NCBI GenBank assembly: GCA_026388715.1
Contig: JAPLJF010000021.1
Span: 36,278 to 100,277, forward strand
Length of the DNA stretch: 64,000 bases
Origin: Deltaproteobacteria bacterium
GTDB taxonomy: Bacteria; Desulfobacterota; Desulfobulbia; Desulfobulbales; Desulfocapsaceae
Direction of reading: 5' to 3'
Shown: one piece after another, positions 19,601-27,694 of the stretch
Numbering within the stretch: the stretch's first letter is position 1
Layout of the letters: every line of letters starts with the position of its first letter
The notes under the pieces: model-generated
Seen by the model: only the letters and a program-made list of their open reading frames with translations
Told to the model about the DNA's origin: nothing
Database searches by the model: none
Program-made: the position numbers and the translations under genes

Positions 19601-19822
19601 CGTCGCCGCCACCACATTGGGGGTGCCGCCCGGCACCTGGGTCATGACGATAACCGTGGGCCGGTCGGAGTCGGGAAAAAGATTCTTGGGCATGACCACC
19701 AGCCCGTAGATCCCGAGGACAAAAAAGGTGGCAATCAGGCTGTAAAGAAGGTAGGGGCGGGTAAAGAAGAAGTCGAACAGCCCTTTTTTTGACTCCTTGG
19801 TACTGGAGGTGAGATCAGTCAT
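16688..19822 (-). CDS. RND-family efflux pump, inner-membrane transporter
   Basis: A 1044-residue pump with twelve membrane helices and two large periplasmic loops. The N-terminus FFFTRPYLLYSLIATFFVLGIYGLVVMPKNLFPD and the proton-relay pair in helix 4 (LALGMLVDDAVVVLENIERH) are typical of the family. The overall length and sequence match the HAE/AcrB-like branch that includes multidrug pumps rather than the Cus/Czc metal pumps, but the substrate cannot be read from sequence. It overlaps the adaptor gene by eight bases and, with the adaptor and TolC, forms a complete trans-envelope efflux system. Confidence 0.92.
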   Translation of the reverse strand: MTDLTSSTKESKKGLFDFFFTRPYLLYSLIATFFVLGIYGLVVMPKNLFPDSDRPTVIVMTQVPGGTPNVVAATVSKPIEMELSSLALIRQVSSTNIAGMSIVTAEFEYAKGLDPAAVDVNNAINKVRGKLPAGTNPSIYTTGAFTLPVDVFALTPKGDTLAVEDIRKIVDSDIKPALLRTSAIGNVEVFGGYQSAITIRVDPFKAKAHGVVLDKIAATISALDRDVPVGFAKGADSFYTLTFYGEQDRVDELRLLTVAPNVRLGDIATIDWRHQTRFSGYLGNGQPAIAVAIQRAPGGSVLDTSKAGRAEIEKLKSRYRNIDFQLADTQRILIETANTNMLEALRDAIIFTLLVILLFLGNFRAIIAALVSIPMVFFGTIAIRWLMGGDLNIVVYTAIILALGMLVDDAVVVLENIERHLKEMKQDLETAIIQGTKEVVGPVFAGTVATIAIMFPFLFVGDFPQQIYRHLISTLIIALLVSYFLSITFIPSISFFLYRKGHKKMRVELWLEKLYENTFGRLIGPYVAILQFSAGGRSVLRRVLMTLGVIVILVLSMKNIMPVIGKDLMPPMDTGIIKAQLKFSANETVDTAEQRLAPFLTWLHTQPEVTMSSVTFGSEPGVLSLGSGSLPTEAKMTINCINRFERKKDIWKIEDEIREKLMALTNVQAVDVYDFGASAMSSIKAPVDTRLYAEDYHLLPAAAKKAAAAMATVKGFTSVNSSWDNDFTEARLEIDTNRALDYGLTPAAIAAQLPLAGIPVALSGNLVSMDTQFVRLYFDHGFDDNLENLKLIPIQTAKGPVPLASLATISYDFTASKIERNQMLYSVDVSGYRRTRPVSILTADTVAAVKKAGITGVKIDQQGDIFQMQDSFARMIRAIGIGVVLLLLCLVAIYQSTRMAMVMVLVLPLSMIGASWGMLAFNKPSCMPSMIGIMLLFGIIIKNSVLLIDFYQQHRRRGESPFESAIESVRVRFRPVLMTAFGTIAGMIPIAFEWAVGLEKLSPLADVAIGGLIIGTILTLIYIPMFAYSVERKDARQQPKGDDL

Positions 19823-20921
19823 CTGCTCGTCCTCCAGTCTGTATTTTCTTATCCGCCGGAGCGGTGCTGTCTGGCTGGGCGCTTACCAGCACCGGAACCC
19901 CGGTTGCGGCCCGTAACAGGATGTCCGGCTTGGCCATCAGGATCGTTTTGCCGGCAAGATCTTCGGCAACCACTGCCCCCTCGCTGCCGCGATGCAGGAT
20001 GGTCACCGGCACCTTCCGGGCCAGATCGCCATCAAGAACGAGGACGTAAGTCTTACCGCCCATGGTGAGCAGGCCGTCCATCGGCACCAGTACGCCGCTG
20101 CCGGCAAAGAGCACCACCTGCAGGTTGAGATATTGACCCTCCACCAGGCCGCTTTGATTGTCGAGGGGGGCTACATACTGAACCAGACCGGTGGCCGAGG
20201 CCTGGTTCCGGGGCACGGTCTTGATGGCGGCGCCGTTGACAAGAAGCCCCTGCGGGGTGATGGAATCGGGCAGAGAGAGGGTAAGATACAGTCCCTGATC
20301 AGCGGCGATCCGCAGCAGCGCTTTGCCGGGCACGGCGATATCGCCGCTGTTAACCAGGAGTTCACTTACCGTGCCCGTCACCGGGGCGACAAGGGTGGAG
20401 TAACTGCTTAACGTCTCGATCTCGCGGATGTTCTGGACAAGGCCCTCCTTGCTCTTTTCCAGATTGGCAAGGGCCGCTTCTTCCATGCGGGTCTGTTCCA
20501 GAGACGCGCCCTTGATGGCGAAGAGCTTCATGGTCCGTTCGTGATTTTCCCGCTGGACCGCGAGTTCGTAGTTGAGGCCTTCAAGCTTGGCGCTGATGGC
20601 CGCCTTCTTGGCGTCCAGATCACTGGCGTCGATGACGATCAGTTTTTCGCCCTGTTTGACCCGGTCGCCCTGTTTTTTATGGACAGCCAGCACCCGGCCG
20701 GTGACCTTGGTGGCAAGGGTGGTGGACAGGTCACTGGCCACCATGGCCATGGCGGGCGTGGTCAGGGTGATCTGGCCGGATTTGAGGGTGACGGTCTCCG
20801 TCACTACAGGCAGGATATTGGCCACCGGGGCCTTGGTCAAATTGGACTGGCGTTTTTTCACCAGCAGTACCACACCAATGGCCAGAACAAGAACAAGAAG
20901 TAAAGCGATTATTTTTTTCAT
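19815..20921 (-). CDS. RND periplasmic adaptor (membrane fusion protein)
   Basis: A 368-residue HlyD/AcrA-type protein. An N-terminal helix (IIALLLVLVLAIGVVLLVKK) anchors it in the inner membrane. The lipoyl half-motifs are visible: GRVLAVHKKQGDRVKQGEKLIVID and, after a coiled-coil hairpin (about 100-165), LVAPVTGTVSELLVNSGDIAVPG. Beta-barrel and membrane-proximal domains follow. It links the RND pump (overlap of eight bases) to the TolC protein (overlap of four bases, ATGA). The C-terminal 25 residues are polar and look disordered. Confidence 0.9.
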   Translation of the reverse strand: MKKIIALLLVLVLAIGVVLLVKKRQSNLTKAPVANILPVVTETVTLKSGQITLTTPAMAMVASDLSTTLATKVTGRVLAVHKKQGDRVKQGEKLIVIDASDLDAKKAAISAKLEGLNYELAVQRENHERTMKLFAIKGASLEQTRMEEAALANLEKSKEGLVQNIREIETLSSYSTLVAPVTGTVSELLVNSGDIAVPGKALLRIAADQGLYLTLSLPDSITPQGLLVNGAAIKTVPRNQASATGLVQYVAPLDNQSGLVEGQYLNLQVVLFAGSGVLVPMDGLLTMGGKTYVLVLDGDLARKVPVTILHRGSEGAVVAEDLAGKTILMAKPDILLRAATGVPVLVSAQPDSTAPADKKIQTGGRADD

Positions 20922-22228
20922 TGGGTGATCTCCTGCAGATCAGCGCCGTAAAGCACGGCCAGTTGAGTGATGATACGCCATTTGTCATTTTCAGCCTGGT
21001 AGAGGGCGGCGCGAGCGGCCAGCACCTGGGCCTCCTGGCGCAGGTATTCCTCGGTGGTGGTGCGACCCTGCTCCAGCGCCAATCGCGCCACGGCCAGGAT
21101 CTGTTCGCTGTTGGCGAGCGACTGCGCCGCGATGGCCCGTGACTCCTCGACCACCGGCAGTTTGCCCTTGAAATTCTTCTCCTGGGCGGCGAGTGCGATG
21201 CGGGTTGCCTCCATCTCCTTTTCCGCCTTGTGGAGCTTGTTCTGGGCGATGGACTGCTCTACGCTCAAGGTCTGATCAAAAAGCGGCATCTGGATGGTCA
21301 GCCCGATGAAGCCGTAGTCCCTATAGATGTGTTCATCGGTGTTGTATGCTACGCCGTCATTGCCGGACAGGCTGCCGGTAAGGTAGAGGCTGGGATAACG
21401 GGCGCTTTTGCTCCGCTGCCATTCCTCGCGGGCGGCAGCGGCCTCTTTTTCGGCCATCTTCTCCCCCAGATAGGGAGCGGCAACCAGTTCACCAGTCATG
21501 GTCATGGCTGCCGGTTCGGTAATGTCGAGACCGGTGAGGGTCTCAAGGTCTTTGCGGATGTCGAGGATCTTCGCAGCCAGCTCGTTTTTCTGGGCCTTCA
21601 GGTCGTTGATGGAACTTTCCACCTTGAGGAGTTCCACCTCGGCCATGCGCCCGATCTGGACCTTGAGTCCCATGTCCTCACGGGTCTTGGATAGAGACAC
21701 CAGACGGGCGTCAATGGCCTTGTCCAGGCCAAGCAGATAGACAAGGCCGCTGTTGGCGGCCACCACTGACGCCTTCCGGCTGGAGAGTTCCAGGACGTGG
21801 GCCAAGCCTGCCTTTTCGGCAAGCCTTGCGGCCTTCTGCCTCAGGTCGTAGAGCGACTTGACAAAGAGCGGCATGTCGAGAGTCAGGCCATATCGCAGGA
21901 TGTCACGGGAAAAGGGAATGGAGTCGCCGGCCTGAACATTGACCTCTGTGGGCGGCATGGGCCGCAGGTTGGTAGGCGAGTTATAGAACTCGGCCTTGCC
22001 AAAACCATTGATTTTGGGGAACAGGGCTGCCGTTGCCGCCTGTTCGCGCAGTGTTCCCTCCCGGGCCGCCAGTTCGCTTGCGGTAACGCCTGGTTGTCGG
22101 GTTGCGGCGGTGAGCATCTCCTGAAGAGTGATGGCGTGCGCCGGGGCCGGTATCGTCGGGGGCATTGCCAGCAGACACAGTAACGCCAGCCGTACCCGTT
22201 TCTTTCGTAGAATTTTTAAAATATTCAT
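20918..22228 (-). CDS. tolC: TolC-family outer-membrane efflux protein
   Basis: A 436-residue exported protein. The ATG at 22228 follows GAGGAGAAA closely, and the product starts with a signal peptide (RLALLCLLAMPPTIPAPAHA). Two repeats of long coiled coils rich in Ala, Glu and Gln (for example QSIAQNKLHKAEKEMEATRIALAAQEK) and the second-repeat segment AARAALYQAENDKWRIITQLAVLYG fit the outer membrane factor family. It is the first gene of the three-gene efflux operon. The longer open frame upstream is rejected because it has no signal sequence in front of the mature part. Confidence 0.9.
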   Translation of the reverse strand: MNILKILRKKRVRLALLCLLAMPPTIPAPAHAITLQEMLTAATRQPGVTASELAAREGTLREQAATAALFPKINGFGKAEFYNSPTNLRPMPPTEVNVQAGDSIPFSRDILRYGLTLDMPLFVKSLYDLRQKAARLAEKAGLAHVLELSSRKASVVAANSGLVYLLGLDKAIDARLVSLSKTREDMGLKVQIGRMAEVELLKVESSINDLKAQKNELAAKILDIRKDLETLTGLDITEPAAMTMTGELVAAPYLGEKMAEKEAAAAREEWQRSKSARYPSLYLTGSLSGNDGVAYNTDEHIYRDYGFIGLTIQMPLFDQTLSVEQSIAQNKLHKAEKEMEATRIALAAQEKNFKGKLPVVEESRAIAAQSLANSEQILAVARLALEQGRTTTEEYLRQEAQVLAARAALYQAENDKWRIITQLAVLYGADLQEITQ

Positions 22229-22259
22229 TTTCTCCTCAATATAAATTTCTTGGTCATGG

Positions 22260-23429
22260 TTATTCCGCCTCCAGATGTGGTTCATGGCGAATAGTCAGCG
22301 CCGCCAAAATCAGCAATCCAGCCAGCAGGGCTCCGTTAAGTGAAAAAAACCTCATATAGGAAGTGCCAGCAATAATCCGGCCATTTATGGCAGTGCCGAC
22401 CCCGCCGCCACCCATGAAACAGAAGGCCACCAGCGACATCGCCGCGCCGCGGGACTTTTTGGCGAACATTGTAGCGCGGGTCAGCAGGGAGGAGTGGGCC
22501 AGTATGAACCCGAAGCCCAGCAGACCGACCCCGCAGACAACCACGACCAAATTTTCTCCTATTGCCCCGAACAGGGCGTTTGCCGCCGTGGCGCTGGCCA
22601 GGCCGATCAGCAAGACCTTCCGACGTCCTATTTTGTCGGCGAATTTACCGCTTAGGCGGCCACCAATTATCGCCATGACGCCGAAAGCGGTCATGATGAA
22701 GCCGATTTTCAGATAATTGAAATGGAACTGGTTTGACAGAAAACCCCCGAGATAAGAAAAGGAACCGATAATCAGCCACCCCTCCAAGGCCACTACCAGG
22801 TAGGTAAGGGCACTTTGGCTGTGGCCCAGCAGGGTGAAGTAGGGCCTGAAAAAATGACTGTGCGGATTCTTGTGCGAAGGGATGTGACGCCCCAGGGTGA
22901 AAAGCAGCAGGGTTGAGACAATCGCCAGAACGGCATAGAGGGCGAAGACCCAGCGCCAGTTCAGGAAATAGGCGATGCTGCCGCCGATGGCCATGCTCAA
23001 GCCCTGGCCCAGAAAGGAAATGCCCATGAACATGCCGATGGCCGACTGCCTTTCCTTCATCGGGAACAGATCCCCGATCAGGGCCAGGGATATCGGCATG
23101 ACGCAGGCGGCGAAAATTCCGGTCAACGCTCGATAAATCGCCAGGTCGGTCAGTGTCGAACCGAAGGAGCACAGCCCGGTAGCAACGGTAAAGATGATCA
23201 TGGACCAAGTGATGATCTGCCGTTTGCCGTAACGATCGGCCAGCGCCCCGAAGATGAGTTGAAAGAGTCCGAAGGGGATCATGTACGCAGAGATGAGCAG
23301 ACCGGCCTGGGTGACCGGAATGTTGAGATCTGCGGCAATGGCCGGAAGGATGGGCGACACCACCCAGTTGTCGGCCACGACGATGAACCCAGCCAGGCCG
23401 AGAATGAGAAGAAAACTTTTTTTGTTCAC
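22260..23429 (-). CDS. major facilitator superfamily transporter
   Basis: A 389-residue permease with twelve helices. The N-terminal part LLILGLAGFIVVADNWVVSPILPAIAADLNI and the loop 2-3 motif FGALADRYGKRQII identify the drug:proton antiporter type of MFS. A GTG at 23429 preceded by GAGG is the likely start, because it gives the normal MFS N-terminus (VNKKSFLL); ATG codons farther upstream are also in frame. It ends 32 bases before tolC on the same strand and could precede the RND operon in a common transcript. Substrate unknown. Confidence 0.82.
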   Translation of the reverse strand: MNKKSFLLILGLAGFIVVADNWVVSPILPAIAADLNIPVTQAGLLISAYMIPFGLFQLIFGALADRYGKRQIITWSMIIFTVATGLCSFGSTLTDLAIYRALTGIFAACVMPISLALIGDLFPMKERQSAIGMFMGISFLGQGLSMAIGGSIAYFLNWRWVFALYAVLAIVSTLLLFTLGRHIPSHKNPHSHFFRPYFTLLGHSQSALTYLVVALEGWLIIGSFSYLGGFLSNQFHFNYLKIGFIMTAFGVMAIIGGRLSGKFADKIGRRKVLLIGLASATAANALFGAIGENLVVVVCGVGLLGFGFILAHSSLLTRATMFAKKSRGAAMSLVAFCFMGGGGVGTAINGRIIAGTSYMRFFSLNGALLAGLLILAALTIRHEPHLEAE

Positions 23430-23531
23430 TTTATTGCCTCGTGTAAATACGAACATCCGGATCGGAGAGGTGCGCAGCTGCAAGAATACCACCCATCCAG
23501 CACATTATTTTGTGTCTAGGCAAAAAAATCA

Positions 23532-23882
23532 TCATGGTTTTTCGCTGCCTCGTAACGCATATTTGTCCCGGTTGTCCGCCAAGACGTCCTTGGACTGCTT
23601 CATGAGATGCTTCCCCTTGATCAGCCGGTGGACATAACTCAAGGACGGAAAGCTGATGGCGTGCTGCGGACAGGTGTTGGCGCAGGTCACACAGCCGACC
23701 ATGCAGTGAAGCGGATCGACCACGACAGGTTTTTTCCTCTCAAAATCAAAGTGATACACCATGCGTCCGCAGCCGGTTACGCACAGGCCGCAGCCGATGC
23801 ACAGCTCCTCATCCACGGTGGGATTCCAGGAAATTTCCTCCCGGTTGATTCCGTGCCATGGTTTGGTAAAGGTCTCATCCAT
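23532..23882 (-). CDS. 2[4Fe-4S] ferredoxin-like protein
   Basis: A 116-residue protein with two cysteine clusters: CIGCGLCVTGCG (residues 28-39) and CMVGCVTCANTCP (about 60-72). The first cluster ends in CG rather than CP and the second has an extra spacing residue (CMVGCVTC), a variant seen in some electron-transfer ferredoxins. The N-terminus DETFTKPWHGINREEISWNPTVDEE is not part of the cluster fold. It starts 42 bases behind the Fe-S gene at 23924-24448 on the same strand. It likely shuttles electrons for the operon's redox proteins. Confidence 0.85.
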   Translation of the reverse strand: MDETFTKPWHGINREEISWNPTVDEELCIGCGLCVTGCGRMVYHFDFERKKPVVVDPLHCMVGCVTCANTCPQHAISFPSLSYVHRLIKGKHLMKQSKDVLADNRDKYALRGSEKP

Positions 23883-23923
23883 AACAATTCTCCTTGGGGT
23901 ATAAGGTGTTTTACATTTCCGGC

Positions 23924-24448
23924 CTACCAGTCAAACCGAAACCGGCCGAGGTATTCCTGGAGTTTTTTCTTGTTGTCTGGAGCGAGATCCGGGCAGTCAT
24001 CCGCACCCAAACCCCCTTCCATGGCCAGGGTTGCAAAAACTATACATGTGGGCTGGCCGCATTTCCGGCAATTCGTCTTGGGCAGCAGGCGCAGGATCTC
24101 GAAGACCTGTGGTCGCGGAGCTGCCTGAAAACTGGGGGTGATTTCAGTTCTTTTGCTCCAGGCGTTATTGATTTCCCCTTGCAGCCACCGCAGAATTTTT
24201 TCCGCCTCCTCGGCATCCTGCAGGGCATTGATGGCAATATGGTCATCATGCACGGAGATCAGCTTGCCCTGGGAGCGAAAGGTGACCGAGGGCGGTTCCT
24301 TGACATAGGAAAACCCGCCAAGCACGGCATTGAGGTAGGGTATGACCTCCCCGATGTTCTGTTCCAGTCGTGCGATGCAGTGCACGGTCTGAGCCTCGGG
24401 CCGGCATTCGGCCCGGGAAATTTCCTTTACCCATCCCTTCAGCAGCAT
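23924..24448 (-). CDS. Fe-S domain protein, four-cysteine cluster type
   Basis: A 174-residue protein. The C-terminal half contains a 4Fe-4S motif KTNCRKCGQPTCIVFATLAMEGG with a fourth cysteine in DDCPDL, like the domain found in CO-dehydrogenase/acetyl-CoA synthase gamma subunits and RnfB. The N-terminal 100 residues (CIARLEQNIGEVIPYLNAVLGG and VHDDHIAINALQDAEEAEKILRWL) resemble small Fe-S-associated proteins in anaerobes. Exact function unknown; probably a redox partner of the ferredoxin just downstream. It belongs to the minus-strand set running from the second arsR. Confidence 0.75.
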   Translation of the reverse strand: MLLKGWVKEISRAECRPEAQTVHCIARLEQNIGEVIPYLNAVLGGFSYVKEPPSVTFRSQGKLISVHDDHIAINALQDAEEAEKILRWLQGEINNAWSKRTEITPSFQAAPRPQVFEILRLLPKTNCRKCGQPTCIVFATLAMEGGLGADDCPDLAPDNKKKLQEYLGRFRFDW

Positions 24449-24506
24449 GGCGTCCTTACTTTATTGGTTTGGAATTTTATCATCCACCACATCTTCCCTG
24501 TCCTGT

Positions 24507-25364
24507 TCACTGAAGAGCGGGGATAAGGAGAACCGGCTGGGCGGCATGGCGGACGACCTGGTGCGCCACGCTGCCCAGCAGCAGTTCCCGGGTAATACCC
24601 TTGCCCTGGGTGCCCATCAGGATCAGGGAGCAGTCCTTGGCCTTGGCCATCTTCACAACCTCATCCCCAGGGTTTCCTTGAATAACCTCTACGCCCACCT
24701 TTGTCGCCCCTGACCGCTCCAGCCAGAGCTGCAACCGTTGCAGCCTGGTCGTATCAAGATTTCGCAGCGCCGGCAGACGATGCCCGAAATGCGGGGCCGG
24801 CCTGTCATTGTCCTGAACATGCAGCAGCGTTGCCCGGCAGTTCGTGGCGCTGACCATGGTTTCGAGATAGGTGAAGGCGACCTCGGCCGTGTCGGAAAAA
24901 TCGGTGGGGAAGAGGATATGGGCAAACAGATCCCGACTCGCAGGGGCCGCAGCCTTCTCCGGCATCGTGGCGCGATTGAGCAGCACCGGCCGGTGGGTGG
25001 TATGAAGAAGCCTGGCGGATACACTGCCCAGGGCAATGGCTTCAGGGAGCCCTCGGCCATGGGTGCCGACAGCAATGACCGATACGTCATGCATTTCGGC
25101 AAGGTTGTGTAGATCCTGGGCCGGAACGCCTCTTCGTATTACCATGGAGACCTTGAACCCAGCTTCTTCCAGGAGTCTTTGCTGCCGTTCCATCTCCGGT
25201 CTGGCTTGGGCGAGCAGCATGTTATCAAGACCGGGGGTATCGGCTTCGAAAATATGCGCCAGGATGACCTCGGTGGCCCCACAGTTTTTCAGGGGGAGAA
25301 CACAGGACAGGAGGGTGTTTCCCGGCGGGTAAGGATCGACACAGACCAAAATTTTGTTGAACAT
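24507..25364 (-). CDS. tandem universal stress protein
   Basis: A 285-residue protein made of two UspA domains. The first (about 1-140) holds FNKILVCVDPYPPGN and the ATP loop AVGTHGRGLPEAIALGSVSARLL; the second (about 148-285) holds ILFPTDFSDTAEVAF and LMGTQGKGITRELLLGSVAHQVV. The G-x2-G-x9-G-S/T ATP-binding motif is seen in both halves. Such proteins act in stress and energy-limited states. It sits downstream of the two small thioredoxin-like genes, on the same strand. Soluble cytoplasmic protein. Confidence 0.9.
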   Translation of the reverse strand: MFNKILVCVDPYPPGNTLLSCVLPLKNCGATEVILAHIFEADTPGLDNMLLAQARPEMERQQRLLEEAGFKVSMVIRRGVPAQDLHNLAEMHDVSVIAVGTHGRGLPEAIALGSVSARLLHTTHRPVLLNRATMPEKAAAPASRDLFAHILFPTDFSDTAEVAFTYLETMVSATNCRATLLHVQDNDRPAPHFGHRLPALRNLDTTRLQRLQLWLERSGATKVGVEVIQGNPGDEVVKMAKAKDCSLILMGTQGKGITRELLLGSVAHQVVRHAAQPVLLIPALQ

Positions 25365-25409
25365 TTCATCCCTCTATATGATGATGGGTAGTGTAGGCAA
25401 GATGGCTGG

Positions 25410-25676
25410 TCAGACCGGCCTATTCTCTCTGTCACCTGCTTTTTTGAGCCAAGTCAAGACCTCGGCGGGGCTGGGCACCCGGCCCGTGCACTTCACATCT
25501 CCGTCAACGACCACCGCCGGTGTGAGTAAAACGCCGAACTCGGCAATCCTCTCGGTATTGCCAATCTTCTCTATCTGTACCGGCAGACCATGCTCCTTGG
25601 CCACCATACGAACTACATTCGCCGCTTCCAGACATTTTGTGCATCCTGGCCCTAGAATCTTGATGTCGATATCCAT
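25410..25676 (-). CDS. small thioredoxin-like protein (MTH895/TM0996 type), copy 1
   Basis: An 88-residue protein with a thioredoxin-type active site GPGCTKCLEA (CxxC near residues 11-14) and a cis-proline loop LLTPAVVVDGDVKCTGRVPS. Proteins of this size and motif are often encoded next to permeases of the YraQ/DUF318 type and arsR genes, as here. It probably reduces a partner or binds metal through its CxxC. It is a paralogue of the protein at 25817-26062, with a gap of 140 bases. Redox role is inferred from motif and context. Confidence 0.88.
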   Translation of the reverse strand: MDIDIKILGPGCTKCLEAANVVRMVAKEHGLPVQIEKIGNTERIAEFGVLLTPAVVVDGDVKCTGRVPSPAEVLTWLKKAGDRENRPV

Positions 25677-25784
25677 GATCTCTCTCCTTGTATCCCGTTT
25701 TATTTGTCAATTATGCGATCTGATCACCAGACAAACGACCTGTCAGGTTCGGTAAACCGCCGGCCGGATCAGGTTATGAATAAT

Positions 25785-25804
25785 TATCGCATACTATCGC
25801 ATAC
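25785..25804. repeat. 10-bp tandem repeat in the intergenic gap
   Basis: TATCGCATAC occurs twice head to tail (25785-25794 and 25795-25804) in the 140-base gap between the two thioredoxin-like genes. It may be a regulatory site or simple slippage; nothing else is evident in this gap. Confidence 0.4.
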
Positions 25805-25816
25805 TTATGTGTACCC

Positions 25817-26062
25817 TTATTTTTTGAGCCAGGCCAAGGCTTCATTCTTTGACGGTACCTTGCCGACGCATTTGACCTGGCCGTCGATGACTACCGCCGG
25901 GGTGGAGAAAACACCATGTTTGGCGATCTGCTGAAAATCGCTGATCTTCTCGATGGCGGCGGTGATACCCGCCTCTTCGACCGCAGCCCGCATGATTTTT
26001 TCAGCCTCCGCGCACTTCACGCATCCCGGTCCCAGTACCTTGATCTCTATTTTTTTGTCCAT
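25817..26062 (-). CDS. small thioredoxin-like protein (MTH895/TM0996 type), copy 2
   Basis: An 81-residue paralogue of the gene at 25410-25676. Its active site is GPGCVKCAEAEKIM and its cis-proline loop FSTPAVVIDGQVKCVGKVPS. It starts 13 bases after the permease gene and is therefore the direct partner. The two copies differ widely in their helical surface (for example EEAGITAAIEKISDFQQ against KEHGLPVQIEKIGNTER), which suggests different partners rather than a recent duplication. Likely cytoplasmic thiol protein assisting the permease. Confidence 0.88.
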   Translation of the reverse strand: MDKKIEIKVLGPGCVKCAEAEKIMRAAVEEAGITAAIEKISDFQQIAKHGVFSTPAVVIDGQVKCVGKVPSKNEALAWLKK

Positions 26063-26075
26063 GACCGACCTCTTG

Positions 26076-27170
26076 TCAGATGATAATATTGAAGAGATAG
26101 CCTACCAGCATGATGCCGGTGCCCACTACTCCGATGAAAACCGCGATGAGTCGCGGCTTGAGAACTTTCCGGAGAATGACCATCTCCGGCAATGACAGGG
26201 CGATGACGCTCATCATGAAGGCGAGCACCGTGCCCAGCGCCGCCCCCTTGCCGAGCAGGGCCTGGACCACCGGTACGATGCCGGCGGCATTAGAGTACAT
26301 GGGGATACCGATCACCACCGCTGCCGGCACCGACCACCAGGCGTCTTTGCCCATGATCTGGGCCATGAAGCCCTCGGGCACGAAGCCATGTATGCCGGCG
26401 CCCACCGCAATCCCCGCGACCACATAGATCCAGACCCTGCCGACGATGTCCCGCACCGCCATCTTGCCATGATTGAACCGATCGGCCCAGGTCAGTTTTT
26501 CATCCGGGATATCCGCGGCATTAATGTGCATCTCCCGCACCCAGTCTTCAATGTGGTTCTCCATGTGCAGGCGGCCGATGGTCCAGCCGGCGACAATGGC
26601 GATCAACAGGCCGGTCCCCAGGTAGATGGCCGCCACCTTCCAGCCCAAAAGCCCGTAAAGAAGCACCAGGGCGATTTCGTTGACCATGGGGGCTGAGATC
26701 AAAAAGGAAAAGGTGACGCCCAAGGGAACGCCGGCGGTGACAAAGCCGATGAAGAGCGGCACGGCCGAGCAGGAGCAGAAGGGGGTGACGATGCCAAGCA
26801 GGGCGGCAAGGACATTGCCCACGGATTCACGCTTGCCGGCCAATATCTTTCGAGTCCGTTCAGGAGTGAAAAAGGAACGCAGTATACCCACAGCAAAGAC
26901 GATGAGGGTGAGCAGCATCAGCACCTTGGGGGTATCATAGAAAAAAAAGAGTACGGCCTCACCCAGGTGGCTGCCGGGTTTCAGGCCGAGCAGGGAAAAG
27001 GCAAGGAATTCGGCCAAGCTGTGCAGCTGCCGGTACAGGGCAAACCAGAGACCAAGTCCGGCAAGGCCAGTCAGGAGATATTTGATTTTTGTTGAGGCCG
27101 TAGGCGGCGGGGCGGGTTGGAGGAGGGTTGGAGCCGGATTGTCCATTTTTATGGGGATGATGGGCTGCAT
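26076..27170 (-). CDS. permease of the YraQ/DUF318 (ArsP-like) family
   Basis: A 364-residue inner-membrane protein with about eight helices. The family signature is visible in GIVTPFCSCSAVPLFIGFVTAGVPLG, with its CSCS cysteines, and again in GIPMYSNAAGIVPVVQALLGKG. Family members include ArsP, which exports organoarsenicals. The ATG at 27170 has GAGG nine bases upstream; the longer frame starts with TTG. It overlaps nothing but follows arsR with the end at 27182, so the repressor and permease form an operon controlled at 27551-27576. Confidence 0.85.
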   Translation of the reverse strand: MQPIIPIKMDNPAPTLLQPAPPPTASTKIKYLLTGLAGLGLWFALYRQLHSLAEFLAFSLLGLKPGSHLGEAVLFFFYDTPKVLMLLTLIVFAVGILRSFFTPERTRKILAGKRESVGNVLAALLGIVTPFCSCSAVPLFIGFVTAGVPLGVTFSFLISAPMVNEIALVLLYGLLGWKVAAIYLGTGLLIAIVAGWTIGRLHMENHIEDWVREMHINAADIPDEKLTWADRFNHGKMAVRDIVGRVWIYVVAGIAVGAGIHGFVPEGFMAQIMGKDAWWSVPAAVVIGIPMYSNAAGIVPVVQALLGKGAALGTVLAFMMSVIALSLPEMVILRKVLKPRLIAVFIGVVGTGIMLVGYLFNIII

Positions 27171-27181
27171 GGTGTGTTTCC

Positions 27182-27529
27182 TCAAGGCCTACAGATGTCG
27201 TTGCGGTTGATAGTGGGCAGAAGCCGGTGGATCTCTGCAAGCTCCGGGGTCTCGTTCAGCCAGTTTTTGAGTTGCGTGAGCATGGCGGCACTGTAGAGGG
27301 AGCCCCCGGCCGGGTGCAGCCGATAGTTAACCCAGAGTTTTTCCTTTTCAGAAGCGATCAATCCCGCTTCTTCCAGTATCTTGAGATGCTTGGAGACGGT
27401 GGGCTGGGCCAGTTTCAGCATTGCCCGCATCTCGCAGACGCACAGGTTTTCTCTCTGCTGGAGCATCTTGATGATCTTGACCCGATTCGGGTCGGAAAGG
27501 GCCTTCATGACCTTGATAAAATTTTTCAT
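27182..27529 (-). CDS. arsR: ArsR-family metalloregulator 2
   Basis: A 115-residue winged-helix repressor. It has the metal motif NLCVCEMRAML and recognition helix LAQPTVSKHLKILEEAGLI; the wing WVNYRLH follows. It is a different paralogue from the ArsR at 7046-7399. It heads the operon of permease, two thioredoxin-like proteins, universal stress protein and Fe-S proteins. A 10-bp-arm palindrome at 27551-27576 lies 21 bases ahead of its start codon, the expected place for an autoregulatory operator. Confidence 0.9.
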   Translation of the reverse strand: MKNFIKVMKALSDPNRVKIIKMLQQRENLCVCEMRAMLKLAQPTVSKHLKILEEAGLIASEKEKLWVNYRLHPAGGSLYSAAMLTQLKNWLNETPELAEIHRLLPTINRNDICRP

Positions 27530-27550
27530 CGCTACTCCATTCTATGGTTA

Positions 27551-27576
27551 TATAGTTATATGGCAATATAACTATA
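27551..27576. promoter_or_regulatory. perfect 26-bp ArsR-type operator
   Basis: TATAGTTATA (27551-27560), spacer TGGCAA, TATAACTATA (27567-27576): a perfect dyad with ten-base arms, directly upstream of the second arsR. The AT-rich palindrome with a six-base spacer is typical of ArsR/SmtB-family operators. Repression of the arsR-permease operon is inferred. Confidence 0.7.
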
Positions 27577-27694
27577 GTGAAGTGGGGCGTCAATCTCTTT
27601 TTTTCTGGGAATAAGTATGAAAAAGGAGGTGATAGGCCCTCAGGAATAACAGTTATTTCACTTTATTGACGGCCTGTTTTATTATAGAATTTTT

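Noticed and set aside
17732..19792. Long open frame (686 codons) on the plus strand
   Set aside because: It is antisense to the RND pump and rich in Gly, His and Asp, as expected from the complement of a GC-rich membrane-protein gene.
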